This document shows positions 1 to 11,644 of a stretch of DNA of 64,000 nt, piece by piece. The DNA is from Erinaceus europaeus (Eukaryota; Chordata; Mammalia; Eulipotyphla; Erinaceidae). A program made the translations under genes and the position numbers. Positions within the stretch are counted from its first letter, which is position 1. The number at the start of each line of letters is the position of its first letter. The stretch spans positions 58,193,546 to 58,257,545 of the forward strand of contig NC_080164.1 of assembly GCF_950295315.1 (NCBI RefSeq), given 5' to 3'. Below the pieces are notes generated by a model. That model was not told the origin of the DNA. It worked only from the letters and a program-made list of their open reading frames with translations, and did not search any database.

Positions 1-681
1 ATCCTACAAAGAGGATGTTCAAAGACCTGTAAGAACAGAGATGTCACATAGTCACTTCATAGTTGATTTCATTTCACAAGAGTCTCTCTACTATTGGAAA
101 CTGTCAAGAAATGCATATTATATACAATGATTCATTTTTGTGGTGCTTGAGGGACAAAGACAGTGCTTATGAGCACAGCTGAGCATTGTGGTGAGAGTTT
201 AAAGAAAGCAAGAATACAGAGTTATAGGTATCAGAGAATACAGCATTTCCAGTTCCCTCTGCGTATCTCTAAAACTCTGCAAAAAATTACTTAGTGGGTG
301 TTGGAGTCACACTGTTTTTATCTTAGTCAAAAAAGTGAAACAAGAATGCTGAAGGAAACAGATCTCCAAGTTGTCTGTTAGCATGAAAGTAGGAGAAGAC
401 CTTTCAGGGAAACATCTCTGACCTGCAGTCCAATTTAATAAGCATATAAGATGCGCCAATGTCAGGGTTGTAGGCTCAAGGATAAGTAGTATTGGTAAAA
501 TATATGCCCTTAATAAATGATAAATAAAAATAATAATAAAAATAGAAAGGGAGGAACAAAGAATTTTCTAAATAAAGGTAGAGCAGACAAATAATAGATT
601 CCAATTTTAATATGAGTATTTCATATTATTGGCTTGCCGGGAAAGTCACAGTGTATCTTTGCATAAAAAAACCTAGAAAAG
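1..681. other. Unique AT-rich sequence, no gene seen
   Basis: I recognise no exon, RNA gene or repeat family here. There is an A-rich stretch near 505-550. All frames are broken by frequent stops. It is most simply read as intergenic or intronic mammalian DNA. Confidence 0.55.
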
Positions 682-827
682 CAGACCAGGCAGTGGAGCA
701 CCTGGTTAAGCACACACATCACAGTGCACAAGGATGCAGGTTCAAGCAGGGCTGCAGGTGTCTCTCAGTCTCTTTCCCTTTCTCTATCATCCTGCCCCCT
801 CAATTTCTGTCTGTCTCTATCCAATAA

Positions 828-858
<31 letters not shown>

Positions 859-860
859 AA
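682..860 (+). mobile_element. tRNA-derived SINE (hedgehog type, 'cacctggttaagc' subfamily)
   Basis: A tRNA-like head carries an A-box-like segment (agtggagcacctggttaag, about 692-710) and a B-box-like ggttcaagc at 739-747. A CT-rich body follows (751-822), then the tail ccaataataaataaata, expanded to a TAAA repeat up to 860. This order is the plan of hedgehog SINEs. The copy lacks part of the middle segment (the cacctgcaggggg block seen in other copies), so it is internally shortened. Confidence 0.8.
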
Positions 861-1074
861 ACTATTGTTAAAATAAAAGCACAGAAAAATACATGATAAT
901 TTTTTTAAGTAACTCAATATATCATAAATTGATTTGCAGAACAACTTGGGCCCACCTGTCATTTTCTGAGAAACCTGATGTGTTGTGTGTCTGAAGCTAC
1001 GAGTGAAAAAAAGAAGAGAGTACAGGTGGAGACCTGATCTGGGATGCTCAACTTGTCCCTTGTTGACTGGGTAA

Positions 1075-1225
1075 ATATGGACACACAGTAGGCTCTTTGG
1101 GTCTCAGTTTACCTATGTGTAAAATGGGAATATAATCTCTGTAATACAGTAATGCAAAATCCATGGGATCTGGTCCAAAATATGCACTTAATAAGCATTC
1201 ATTATGATAGCAATTAATTGCCATT
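1075..1225 (+). repeat. MIR SINE fragment
   Basis: The segment gtctcagtttacctatgtgtaaaatggga followed by a run ending near cacttaataagcattcatta matches the core and 3' half of the mammalian MIR element as I know it. It is old and has lost its tRNA-related head. Confidence 0.7.
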
Positions 1226-2455
1226 CTAATCTGCTCAGAGTGCACAATTTAGTGCTAACTACTGCAGAGATGTTTCAAATCAGACATATGCCCTTGGCCT
1301 TTAGTCAGCTTCAGTGAGCTAATGATCAAAAGCCACTCAACTCAGAGTCTTAGAGGAACAGCAATACACCATATTCCCTTATGAAACAGCTTCACTTTGC
1401 TTTGAATCTCCATTAAAAAATCTTCATAATTCCAGCAGAAGCTTCCAAACAGTACTGTTTTCTATGTGATTTTTAAAATGCACAAAAATATTTATCATGT
1501 AAAACAGCTCTGAACTTTAATCTGGAAAAAAGTTAAGTGCAAAGAATAAAAAAAAACACAGTTAAGGGTATACGTTTAAAATAAAACTTTAGAGATGGCT
1601 GTGTAGCAGGGTATTTTTAAAAAAAGCATCATTTTTATTTAGTAATTCCTTGAGAAAATTAATGATCAGAACTAGTAGAAATGTTAGCACTTTTTTTTGA
1701 CACTTCCCCATACACACTCAGAGAATGCGCGCTGTCAAAGCTGGAAATTACAAGAACATGCTGTGAGAAATAATGCACCAAATGTGCCTGCAGGAGGAAA
1801 GCATGTCCCTTCAGCGTCCTGGATGTAGGAACCAGATGATGGTCACACCATGGATTCAGATGAGGAACAACACCAAGCCTGTCTTTGGGTAGGGTAGGGA
1901 GGCAGAGAAGGACCATTTACCATTTTCAATACAATGTCTGATTCTGGCACTCCTAGGTTCAGACTAGAAGAAAAGTGAGCAAAAATTCTGTTCATATTCT
2001 TTTCCCTTTTTTATCTCCAAGTCACTTTTCCCAACACAGCAGCAGTGACCATGTGAAGGCCCAAAAGCTATGGGAGAAAAAGAGTTACCATGGTCTGAGA
2101 ATCCTGTCATTCACAGGAGAACTTGGCAATCCCTTGTTCCTCGGGGCCCTGGGGCTCTACTGGGCCCCTGAGTCCAGAAGCAAGACCTGAAGCTTCCATA
2201 CAAACTCTGATGAGTAACACATATGTAAGGGAACACATTTACTATTGCTTCAGTAATCACCAGCCCAACTACTACATTCCCTCTGACTAATGGCGCTGAT
2301 TTTTGTCTGGTGGTTTTTGGAGATTTTATGTTCAAGTATAATAAGCTCAAGCAGGAGCTTTTTACGCTGAAGCATGGCTCAGATGATGTTGTCAAACACT
2401 GTTACTGCACTGATGTGCTCATTATCTCCCCATGACATCTATGTAATAGGTTAGA
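1226..2455. other. Unique sequence, no gene supported
   Basis: I recognise no repeat family or exon. A minus-strand open frame of 94 codons (2111-2395) has no family signature, and no splice-flanked exon can be argued for it. A short GC-richer patch at about 2125-2190 stands out from its AT-rich surroundings, but I can assign nothing to it. Confidence 0.5.
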
Positions 2456-2516
2456 CCATATGAAATTGCCATTTTTTAGAGACCTCATGTAGTCAAATAC
2501 TGGCAATTTCATATGG
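2456..2516. repeat. Inverted repeat / hairpin (16-bp perfect arms)
   Basis: The arm ccatatgaaattgcca (2456-2471) is the exact reverse complement of 2501-2516, with a loop of 29 nt. It could be a relic of a short palindromic DNA transposon (MITE-like) or a pre-miRNA-like fold. I cannot name a family. It lies directly upstream of an L2 fragment. Confidence 0.7.
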
Positions 2517-2557
2517 CTCACTTAATATTTGTTTATTTTCTAATGTCTGTCTATCAC

Positions 2558-2650
2558 CTTAGTTAGAATGTAAGCTCTGTGAGAGTAAAGATTGTAATGT
2601 TTGCTTCTGCATTCTTGGAATTTAGACACACAGAAAGCATTCAAAATAAT
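2558..2650 (+). repeat. L2 LINE 3'-end fragment
   Basis: The phrase agaatgtaagctctgtgag followed by an activity-like stretch (agattgtaatgtttgctt) matches the well-known 3' end of L2 elements (agaatgtaagctccatgagg). It is short and diverged. Confidence 0.6.
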
Positions 2651-2656
2651 CTCTGA

Positions 2657-2741
2657 GACTGGGGGTATAGCACAGTCATCTATTCAATAGACTTTCAGGC
2701 TTGGGTTTTTGAAGTCCCAGCTTCAATCCCCAAAAGGTTAA
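2657..2741 (+). mobile_element. SINE remnant (ctggggagatag subfamily)
   Basis: A tRNA-like head gactgggggtatagcaca runs through to a B-box-like gtcccagcttcaatcccc (2714-2731). The same unit recurs on the minus strand at 26476-26590 and 52400-52554. The copy is diverged and has no clear tail. Confidence 0.6.
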
Positions 2742-3829
2742 AGTTAAACAACATCTATATTGACATCTGAGAACAAACTGACAACTAGGAAGATGGAAAG
2801 AGGAAGAGAAACCATGTATTTCTGTTATCAGACATGTTCACATATGGTCTCAACCACAGCAAAATGAGCTTTAGCCATCTACCCATGTAGTTGGTTGAAC
2901 GTACGGGAGTAAGCCTCTATGTAGTTTCTATTATACACACCTTCAAACCCCACAAAACTAGAATAAACCAATTGCATGAGGCAAGGAGAAGGAGCTAAAT
3001 AGGCAAAAGTGCCAGCAATGTCAGATTGTCAGAGGAAGATGTGCCTTTTGTTTGACTATTTGTACCTACTTGCAATAGGAAATAGGTTTTGATCAGTTAC
3101 ATGTCCATTTTACTGTCTTTTAATTTAATAGATGATTTCTGCCCATTTATTTCATTCCAAACACTTTGAAATACAGAGATATTCTGAGTTCAATAAGAAA
3201 ATCATCATTGCTACTGCTAGCATTTGTTCTAGCAAATGCATTAAACAGATAGAATCCCATCTCTGAGTAGCGGGTTACATTTGGTTATGGATCACATAAC
3301 TGCCACTGTCAAGAAGTATGAGATAGGATTTCAAACTCCATCATTGTCACCCTGCAAAGAGAGCACAACCTTTTATATCTGAGGTTACACAAAGAATATT
3401 AAACAGGAAAAAAGAGAGAGAGAGAGAGAAAGAAAGAGAGAGAGAGAGATTGAAAGGAACTTAGGGTGGAATGAAACACTGCTACTAAACTGTTTCCCCA
3501 GACTTCAATTTTTGCTCTTTTCACCACTGCTCCCTTGTTCCCAGCAGATAGGGGGAGAGAGCATGTCATCTGTGGCCTCAGATCTCAACATTACTTCCTT
3601 GTCATGGCTACTCCAGCCTGGCAAGGAAAGAGCTACTGTACCTAGGATCTTGCATTGCTTCCAAGCTGGTCCTTCCCTGGAATGGCCTCCAACAACATAA
3701 AAAGCAGCTTCTGCACAGAGCAGCTTCAGCCCCAACTGAGCTTTTGGGAATGGAAAGTTACAAATTGTGGTGCTTCTATTGTATGAGCAATTCAATGGGC
3801 ATTTCATTTCTAGTCAAAACCCAAACTAG
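2742..3829. other. Unique sequence with one GA microsatellite
   Basis: No gene is recognised. A GA/GAAA-rich run lies at about 3409-3449. Two overlapping open frames on opposite strands (3505-3807 and 3512-3700) shadow one another and have no recognisable domain. Confidence 0.5.
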
Positions 3830-4400
3830 TTAAAGTCAGGCTGTACATGCTGCCTTGCTGAGAAACAGCATCTTACATTAAAATTACAATTAGATTGTTT
3901 TGCCTTGTCAGAAGCAAAGGTTAAAACCATATCTTGGCCGGACATTGTTTCTGTAATATTGGCCCTCTGCAAAGCTGTCATGTGGATGAGCCCAGAAATG
4001 ATGTGAAATATTTCTAATACAAATTTTATTTTTATGTGAAACTATTCAAATGCTGCTGTACAACATGAACTACCTGAACCAAATCAAATCCTCAGGTCAA
4101 TTCCTTCTTCCGAGTGCTCCTTAGATAACAAAGTCTTGTTCTGCGAATCTGTTCAATATATTAAAGTTGATTCACTCGGACAGTGTGTAAGATATAATAC
4201 ATTAATCTGGGCCATTTCAATTTCTGAGGCTGGGACTATAAAACTGGTGTGCTGCATATCTAATTTTTTTGAATACCTGATTTATGCATTCCTCTGATGC
4301 CGAGTGTCGATGGTATGGTGGATGCGGCTGCTACATTAACAACGGGCTGCATCAGCACTCAAATCTTATCTTGTTAAATCAGACAAATGTAGCTCAATGA
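3830..4400. other. Candidate conserved non-coding block
   Basis: This repeat-free stretch has balanced composition and several CpGs kept in a CpG-poor window (for example gccgagtgtcgatgg and ggatgcggctgc near 4300-4330). It holds short AT-rich homeobox-type words such as acattaatc and acaattaga. It has the look of a developmental enhancer, but conservation cannot be measured from one sequence. Confidence 0.35.
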
Positions 4401-5074
4401 AAAGGAAGGAATAAATGCCTGGGATGGTTGAAAGGAGTGAATTTTAATCCTGTTTGTTAGGGGACTTTCATGGTATGTACTGGATAACTAAGGTGGGGGG
4501 GTCCCCTGAGACTTAGGGTAACATGATTTATATTTTTACATGATATATATATGAAGATAAACACCCATGTAAACCAGCACACACCCTTTCATCAGATATA
4601 GTGCTATAGTTTCGGGATCTATATTTACAGATGTTTTTAAATCTCCATAAGATAGACAATTTTTATAAGTGGGTATCTTTTTATAATAGTTCTATTCCAA
4701 GTTAAAAAAAAAAGCTCCTTTGTGCATAATTGGCTGTATTTTTTCTTCCATCAATAAGAAGATACTATGAAGGCTAAATACCAGGAGGATAGACTAGCTT
4801 ATCACAATCATTATAAATGTAATGTCTTCAGAAACTTTTGTGACATATTGGATACTACAACCATTCTATAAATAGACAATAGTAATTCTCATAAAAAGGA
4901 AATGTCCTTGTGTTGGCATAGTCAATAAGACCTTTAGAAATTTTTCTTGTGCCATCCAAGAAGAAAGTTTTATCCTTGTATTTATTACATGTCCAAGATA
5001 TTCATAAGAAATAAAACATATATCAAAAATAAATTATTTGGGAGGAAACTGTACTACCAAATCCTCCCCTTAAA
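4401..5074. other. AT-rich unique sequence
   Basis: There is a G run at about 4494-4501 and an AT stretch near 4540-4550. I recognise no gene, RNA or interspersed repeat. Confidence 0.5.
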
Positions 5075-5256
5075 AATTCTGTACCCTATAATGATCCTTA
5101 GTCCATACTCCCAGAGAGATAAAGAATAGGAAAGCTATCAAGGGAGAGGATTGGATGTGGAGCTCTGTGGGTGGGCACTGTGTGGAAATGTACCCCTCTT
5201 ATCCTACAGTCTTATCAATATTTCCATTTTCATAAATAAAAATTAAAAAGAAAAAA
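5075..5256 (+). mobile_element. 5'-truncated L1, 3' end only
   Basis: It carries the hallmark tail of this genome's L1: ccatactcccagag (5103-5116), gataaagaataggaaagcta, gtgtggaaatgtacccctct, then tttccattttcataaataaa and an A-rich tail. A short possible target duplication, aaaaattc, occurs on both sides (near 5070 and 5256). No coding part remains. Confidence 0.8.
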
Positions 5257-6632
5257 ATTCAGGGAGTTCAACATCATAAAACAGCACTAAGTAAAAGCCT
5301 TTATTCTACTTGAGAAAAATGTCTAGAACATAGGAGTTCCATGAAAAAATTATAAAACTGCTTTTGACATTAAAATATAAGTATCACAAAACAGAACAAA
5401 TAGAGAAGAGGTCAAATTGAAGCTGGAGTTATTTAATTGACTAAAGATGAACTTGCTTGCACAGTGACATTTGGGGAACATATTTAAACATAAACCAGCA
5501 ATGCTTTCATTGGCTTCCTTCTTTCCTTGGTGTTTAATTATAGAAGGTATATACATTGAGGGTGGGAGGGGGAGGAAATCTTGTAAACAATTGATATGTT
5601 CACACCCTTCTCATCCTTGCATTTTAGAATTCCAAGGTCTTACTCTGCTATCTGCATACAGCAGTCAGAGCCGTGATGTGCAAACTCTAAGGACTACAGT
5701 GATAAGTATGTATAACCAAACGGAATAGTACAAAGCTTTCACACAAATTTTAAAACATATAGAATATAACTACTAAGGGAGATTACAAAAAACCTCTTGC
5801 CAAGGCCAGGAATTTTGGAGATAAAGATGCTGTGGTCAAGAATGGACAAAAAAGAGAGAACAAGGGAAAAGAAAGAAAGAAAGGGAGGGAGAGAGGAAGA
5901 ATGAAGGAAGGTAAAAAGGAAAACTTGGTCAAGTTCAAAGCTGGAATTAGATCCAAGACATCTGATATTAAGTCCATTGCTTCTTGATTGTAACATATTA
6001 GCTAAAGGTTTACATGCCTCATGCAGGGCATATTTCTTACACTACTGCCCTCAGCAACAGCCTCAAGTCAGAGTCATCCTTCTAGCACAAATCAATATTC
6101 CTTAGACTTCCCACTAGCACTAAAATTTAGACTAAATGTTTCTGAAAATGTCATAAAAAGCCCAGCCTTGACTTAACAGTAGTAAGTTGTAAATAATGTT
6201 TAGAAACAATCTGTAGAACAAAATCTTGAAAGCATTCAGCTTTTAATAGAATAAACCATCTTCATTATCTTAAACAATATTTTAAACTTGGTTTTAATTT
6301 GACAGTATGTGAACATTTCTTTTAAAAATTCAATAGCAAATAGGTGATGTCAGCTGACTGGGATGTAGGATTTTGGGTAATGTTGATACCAAGTTAGAGG
6401 AAGCACAATACTATTGAATGATGGGAAATGAAGGGTGGAAGTAGCATGTGCTCTCTCACTTTGTGCCGAGGGCCAACATGTGATGAGGTATACAAGACAG
6501 ACTAGAAAACAAAATAAGCTTCGTACTTGTTTGAACAAGTCTTTCAAGTTGTTTCACTGTAGAGTTCTGCCTGGATACTCACATTACTGAAAATGGATGG
6601 AAGATGCCAATTTTTCAGATTAGTGTGTCTCC

Positions 6633-6663
<31 letters not shown>

Positions 6664-7194
6664 GGCCTCAGATCCAGCAATAATTGTGCTTGGGCTGATG
6701 GTGGCAAATAAAGATGGTAATTTGGATGTAAGTATAATAGGAAGCTATGAGAGAACTCAAACATTTCCAAAGCACTAGTCATTTTGAAAGAAGGTTGGGC
6801 ACTAAAATTGAATAACTTTAAAGACAAATGCACATGGGGCAAAGACAGAGTAAACTAGAATTAAGACTGTTAGTATACACACGATGCTACAGATGTATTA
6901 AGAGCAAATAATGTGAAATCCAAGCTTCACTAGATGCTTGAATTTATGTCAAAGTAGTTCTATTACATATGTCCCCCAGGGTCAGACTACATCAGCTGGT
7001 TTCCTCATTCCTCATTCCATACATGAGGAACTAAAGAGTCAATGAAGTGTACTCCAAAAATGTCTCTATAAAACATGTTTTTAGTGTTCATGGAATTTAG
7101 GTTCAGTCTAAGTGTGTATGCATGTGTGCACATGGCATGTGTGTGTACATATGTGACAAGGAGAGGGGAATAAAACATAAAATGTCTCTAAGGT
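5257..7194. other. Unique sequence with GAAA and poly(A) tracts
   Basis: The block holds a GAAA/GGA-rich run (about 5865-5915) and a pure run of about 27 A at 6637-6663. The poly(A) could be the tail of an unrecognised retrocopy, but I cannot identify a body upstream of it. No exon is supported. Confidence 0.5.
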
Positions 7195-7620
7195 CACAGA
7201 ACACTGACCTCATTGGCAGGGCTAATTTGATTGTGCGGGAACAATAGCACTGCACTCCTCTGCCAGCGAAGTGCATGCTAATTATGCGATTTGCCCTTGA
7301 TAAGACCTTGGTGGGTCATTCAGCAGTTGTGATCTGTCACTGACTTCTAATCATGTATTATCGTCTGGGTGAGTCAGAATGGGACCCTAAGCTTTCTGTC
7401 TTTACAGCAACGTGGCACTCTAATTACCTTATGCCAAGTGGATATGCAGCGACTGAATTAAGTGATCAGTACGATTGCCTTCAAAATCTTCCCTTTCTCC
7501 TTTGTGTTGCTTCACGGTAATTTACATTTTAAGATGCACGAAGCTTTTGGTGTGACTGAAAACGCCACTCTAAAAATAATTATTTTATTTTTAATTTAAG
7601 GAGGATAGTATGAAATTCAA
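7195..7620. other. Candidate conserved enhancer-like block
   Basis: This is repeat-free sequence dense in homeodomain and POU-type words. It includes gtgcatgctaattatgcga (7270-7288), gcactctaattacctta, aactgaattaagtgatcagt-like text (about 7453-7472) and the terminal aataattattttattt. Several CpGs survive. These are features I associate with long-range vertebrate developmental enhancers. The call rests on inspection only. Confidence 0.45.
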
Positions 7621-8999
7621 TCCGTAGTAACATTTTACCTTATTTCTGCACCATAAAATCAGACATTGCAGAAGGAATCATGTGAACAAACTTGTTGAAA
7701 GGTATCATATAGGGAGCCTGGCTTTTGCTTTCAAAAAATAAACATAAGAAAGGGAGATGGAAGTATTTTAAAGTCTGAAGAAATCCTGTATAATCAGGGA
7801 ACTTTTAAAACCCTTAAATTTTTGCTGTATTAATAATTTGCATTTAATAAGCAGACTTTAGTATTAAACATTATTTTCTGCTTCTAAACAGTGTCTGAGA
7901 TTGACAGAGGTCTATATGAACTATAGAAAAAAAAACAACAACAGGAGAATAAAATCTGACCACAAAATATTCATTAACTAGGGTAATGGTAAACTATAAT
8001 ACATGAACTGAGTACTTTAAGTTAAATATACATACATAAGGAATACGTATTTTAAGATTAGTAACAAATGCCTATGTGTCCCATGACAGTGTGAAGGATC
8101 AGTGTAATTCTAATAATTGTAATACAATGAGCATTATTTTTGGTACTTTAAATTTTTGTTTGAGCTATGATACAATTTCCTGTTGTTACACAGCAACTCT
8201 CAAAAACTACAAAGCAATCTGTTATGCTAAACCAGTTGTATCAACATCTATATTCGCCTCGAGATTGAGCTAATGCCTTACAGAAGGAAAATGCATTGCG
8301 ACATTTATAATATTTGATAAGACACTGATGTGAATGATCCTTGAAAATATGAACTCTGAAGTGCTCCTTGAAAGTTGTCATAAGACAGACCTCAAAAGAT
8401 AAAAACAGGAAAAAAAGAAAGAAAGAAAAAAAAAACAACCATCACCACAACATCACAGAGCAAAAGTTACTGTACTGCTAACAGGAAATAGAAAAGGATT
8501 TTCAAAGCATTTCTTTCTTGTATGTCAACATTGCTGCACAATTCTTTTATAGTAACTGAAAAATCAAAACCAAAGAGGACAATTTAGAGAAAAATTGCAA
8601 GCCTTATTTTCCTTGAATCACATGATGTGGAAGGAACATTATTTGTTGAATCCTCGGTTTGTTTGGGTGTGAGAGGGGAAGAAAAGGGTGGGGGGAATGA
8701 GCAGGGTAGTTGAGAGATCCCAGAGAGAGAGAGAGAGAGGAGGAGGAGGAGAATAGGAGGGGAGAAAGAGAAGAGATAAGAAAGAGAGAAGCCTAAACTC
8801 AGAATATTCTGCATTCCCTAGGTGGCAAAACAAAAGAGCCCAAGGAGGGGAAAAAAAAAGAAAAAGAAGAAGAAGGAAAAAAAAAAAACTGGAAAGTTGA
8901 CACAGTCAAGAATAATGGCTAAATCTATCAAGTTTGATCAGGTCTACTATAATGAAGTGAGGCTTCATATTCCAAGCAGGGACAATGAAGACAGGAGTC
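7621..8999. other. Unique sequence with purine-rich patches
   Basis: No gene is seen. Purine-rich low-complexity runs occur at 8402-8440, 8725-8790 and 8845-8890. The open frames covering them (8584-8833 minus, 8822-9193 plus) are largely translated low-complexity DNA. Confidence 0.5.
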
Positions 9000-9180
9000 A
9001 GGCTCTAGAAATGTGCTGCTCACTTTGTGCTTGGAATATGCAGCAGCCAGCAGGGAGCCACCAGATAATTACACAGTATTTGTGCTGTTCCAGGAAGCTT
9101 CCTGCGCAGGTTGAATGCCCGTGCTATATTAAAAGGCAGCACAGTGAAATGTTTTTAATGAATATTTTTGTCAGAGAAAG
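9000..9180. other. Possible conserved non-coding segment
   Basis: This is unique, non-repetitive sequence with gtgctgctcactttgtgc and ataattacacagtattt motifs, just before a TG microsatellite. It differs from its low-complexity neighbours, but that is weak evidence of constraint. Confidence 0.25.
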
Positions 9181-9215
9181 AAAAGGCATTTGAATGATTG
9201 TGTGTATGAACGCAT

Positions 9216-9216
<1 letters not shown>

Positions 9217-9254
<38 letters not shown>

Positions 9255-9290
9255 TGTGTGTGTGTGTGTATGTGTGTGTGTGTGTGTGTT
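9217..9290. repeat. (TG)n microsatellite
   Basis: A near-pure TG dinucleotide run has two TA interruptions (around 9248 and 9270). Alternating purine-pyrimidine DNA of this length can adopt the Z form. An open frame through it (9190-9414) is an artefact of the repeat. Confidence 0.95.
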
Positions 9291-11020
9291 TACATGTTTA
9301 CGCTTGTGCATGAGAACCAGAGGTGGAATATCACTGTCAAAATACAGGTACTTTTATTTATTTTCATTCCATTATTTACTGTTTCAAGAGTCTGACGTTC
9401 TTTCAATAATATGAATCACAACATTCAGTTAATGTTATTTAGGGCTAATTGTACATATAATCCTTTAACTAATATTTGCTAATAATATCTTTCATTGAAA
9501 TAGTACATCAAACAGAGGCTTAAAACAACTTTAAAAATTCCAGTAGTAAATGAAATGTTTAGACACATTGAATCAGGAAATCTAAAGAAGAAGTAGCACA
9601 GATGTTGATACTTACTAGTCAGTAGCCTTTGGCAGTAATAGCTCTAAAACATAAGAATACATTATTTCAGTGCTCTTTAATTCTCACCTAACAGATGTGA
9701 ATAATCCACTGAATTTTAAGCCCATACATTCTATTCACAATATCTGGTTAAGTTCATGTTTTTTAGACAAGGCTAGCCATATACATACAGGAAGAGAATT
9801 ACTTTATTAAGTCTAGGTTCACTAATATACATCTGTATATATTTCATTTAAATATTTCTTATGAGAAAATGTGTAATTTGACTGTTGGTACTGAATACGT
9901 AAAAGCAGCTATTTAAAAGACCGACACTCCGGCAGTCAACAATAGACATCCATAACAACTTCCTTTCCCAAATTCAATAAACTCTGCATTTCAAACTCTG
10001 GTCAGAGAAACAGCATCTCACAGATGTCTACTCCTTTATATCAAATAATTTTCATATAATGTGATGACTTATAGAGTAAAGTATTAATTTAGGACACAAA
10101 CCTCTATGTTTTAAAAAGGAATATTGTATTTCATTTCACATGGCTAAGCACCGATTGTGAACCATTATCACTTTTAACAAGTACATTCTGATGAGGTAAC
10201 ATGGATCTTTATTTGAAGGGAGAGTTCCTGCCACATTACATGACACAGATGGTAAGGGTCAACAATTAAGAACAGTGAGAGTTGCAGGATTTGTTAGTTG
10301 AAAGATGGGTCTGATGAGGCAATTTTCTTTTTCTTTCTTTTTTTTTTTTCTCTCACAGAGTAATTTAAAGTAGATTCTTCAGCCAGGAAACCTGCCACTC
10401 CCTTTAACAACTGACTAAAATTTAATACCTCTGTCCCTAAGGAAAAATTAAAAAAAAAAACAAAACACTGAATTCAACAAAAATCAAGACTGTTCCAGAT
10501 TATTCTAAGAGAAAGCAACGTCCATTCCAAATTCTCAAGGATTTGTTTCAAGGTCTATGTCACTGAAATGTTTCTTTTTGTAAGCAAGATTATTAATAAT
10601 TGCAAATAACTGAGTAGCACATTTAAATAAAACTGACTTCTTCTATCACAATAGGGGAAAACTATAATAAATAGATTCAAAATGAATAAATAGATAATGC
10701 TGAAAGTGAAATTTCAGTAGACATCTATGGCCATCTTGTACTTATGGGCAAATAGATTACCTTGGCATGCTTGAATATGATGATTAATCCATGCTCAAAA
10801 CCTTCAATACTAACATACAAACAATGGGCAGATATTTTTCTTTCATTTGAACAAAAGCTACTTATACATAATACACTCGTGTCATGCTATGAATTAAAAA
10901 CATAAATAACACATGGTGCTTTCTAACCAGTTTTTGTACTCTTAACATTTAATAAAAATACTCACCACCGCTCTAAACAATTTATTCTCAGCACAAAAAT
11001 GTGCAAGATATACAGATCAA
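9291..11020. other. AT-rich unique sequence, nothing recognised
   Basis: No gene or interspersed repeat is visible. There is a CT/T-rich run near 10325-10352 and A-rich runs near 10445. Stops are dense in every frame. Confidence 0.5.
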
Positions 11021-11034
11021 GATGATCTAGTTGT

Positions 11035-11183
11035 GGTTCAAGAGGTGGCACAGTGGTTAAGCTTTGGACTCTCAAGCATGAGGTCATGAGTTTGATCCCC
11101 AGCAGCACATGTGCCAGAGTGATGTCTGATTCTTTCTCTTTCTTCCTATCATTTTTCATAAATAAATAAAATCTTTTAAAACA
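11035..11183 (+). mobile_element. SINE (ctctcaagcatgag subfamily)
   Basis: It carries aagaggtggcacagtggtta, then ggactctcaagcatgaggtc, the B-box-like gagtttgatcccc (11088-11100), cagagtgatgtctgattctt and an ataaataaataaaatc tail. An imperfect target duplication of about 14 bp brackets it (gatgatctagttgt at 11021-11034 and catgatatagttat just after 11183). Sister copies lie at 17435 and 59137. Confidence 0.85.
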
Positions 11184-11197
11184 CATGATATAGTTAT

Positions 11198-11500
11198 CTC
11201 TTTAGAAGTTTCAATAAACAACTTAAAAAAACCCTCAAATTTCAGTGTAATTTGATCAAAGAGATAGAAAATTTGGGTTAGTGGAGATAGACTTTTCTCC
11301 ATCTATTGGGACTGGTGAAACCATTTATGCAAGGAACGTTCAATCACAGCAGAACTAAAAGGACTCATAAGAGGTCATTCTTCCACTCTGATTCTATCAT
11401 AAATATCAAATCTTGGACCAAAATACATACAAAAGCATATTTAAACTTTGTTCCATACCTTCTTTCCCTTTAGTTATAATGAAAATACATTATACTATAT
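11198..11500. other. Unique AT-rich sequence
   Basis: I see nothing assignable between the SINE and the palindrome. Confidence 0.5.
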
Positions 11501-11644
11501 ATAGCCTTTTAAAACCCTGATTACATATGTTATATACATATATATGTGTATATGTATATAACATATGTAATCAGGGTTTATATACACATATATATACATA
11601 TATATGTGTATATAACATATGTAATCAGGGTTTTAAAAGGCTAT
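11501..11644. repeat. Nested AT-rich palindrome
   Basis: Outer arms 11501-11538 and 11607-11644 are perfect reverse complements (38 bp). The spacer holds a third copy of the arm: 11512-11542 and 11549-11579 form a perfect 31-bp palindrome with a 6-nt centre. The motif acatatgtaatcaggg thus occurs twice forward and once in reverse. The region could extrude as a cruciform. It may be a palindromic mobile-element relic or a local fold-back duplication. Confidence 0.85.

Noticed and set aside
2111..2395. 94-codon minus-strand open frame as a gene or exon
   Set aside because: No family resemblance, no convincing splice or start context, and length within chance for this composition.
6593..6842. 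Frames with poly-Lys or poly-Phe runs
   Set aside because: They are produced by the poly(A) run at 6637-6663.
9190..9414. Cys/Val-rich 74-codon open frame
   Set aside because: It is a translation of the TG microsatellite.
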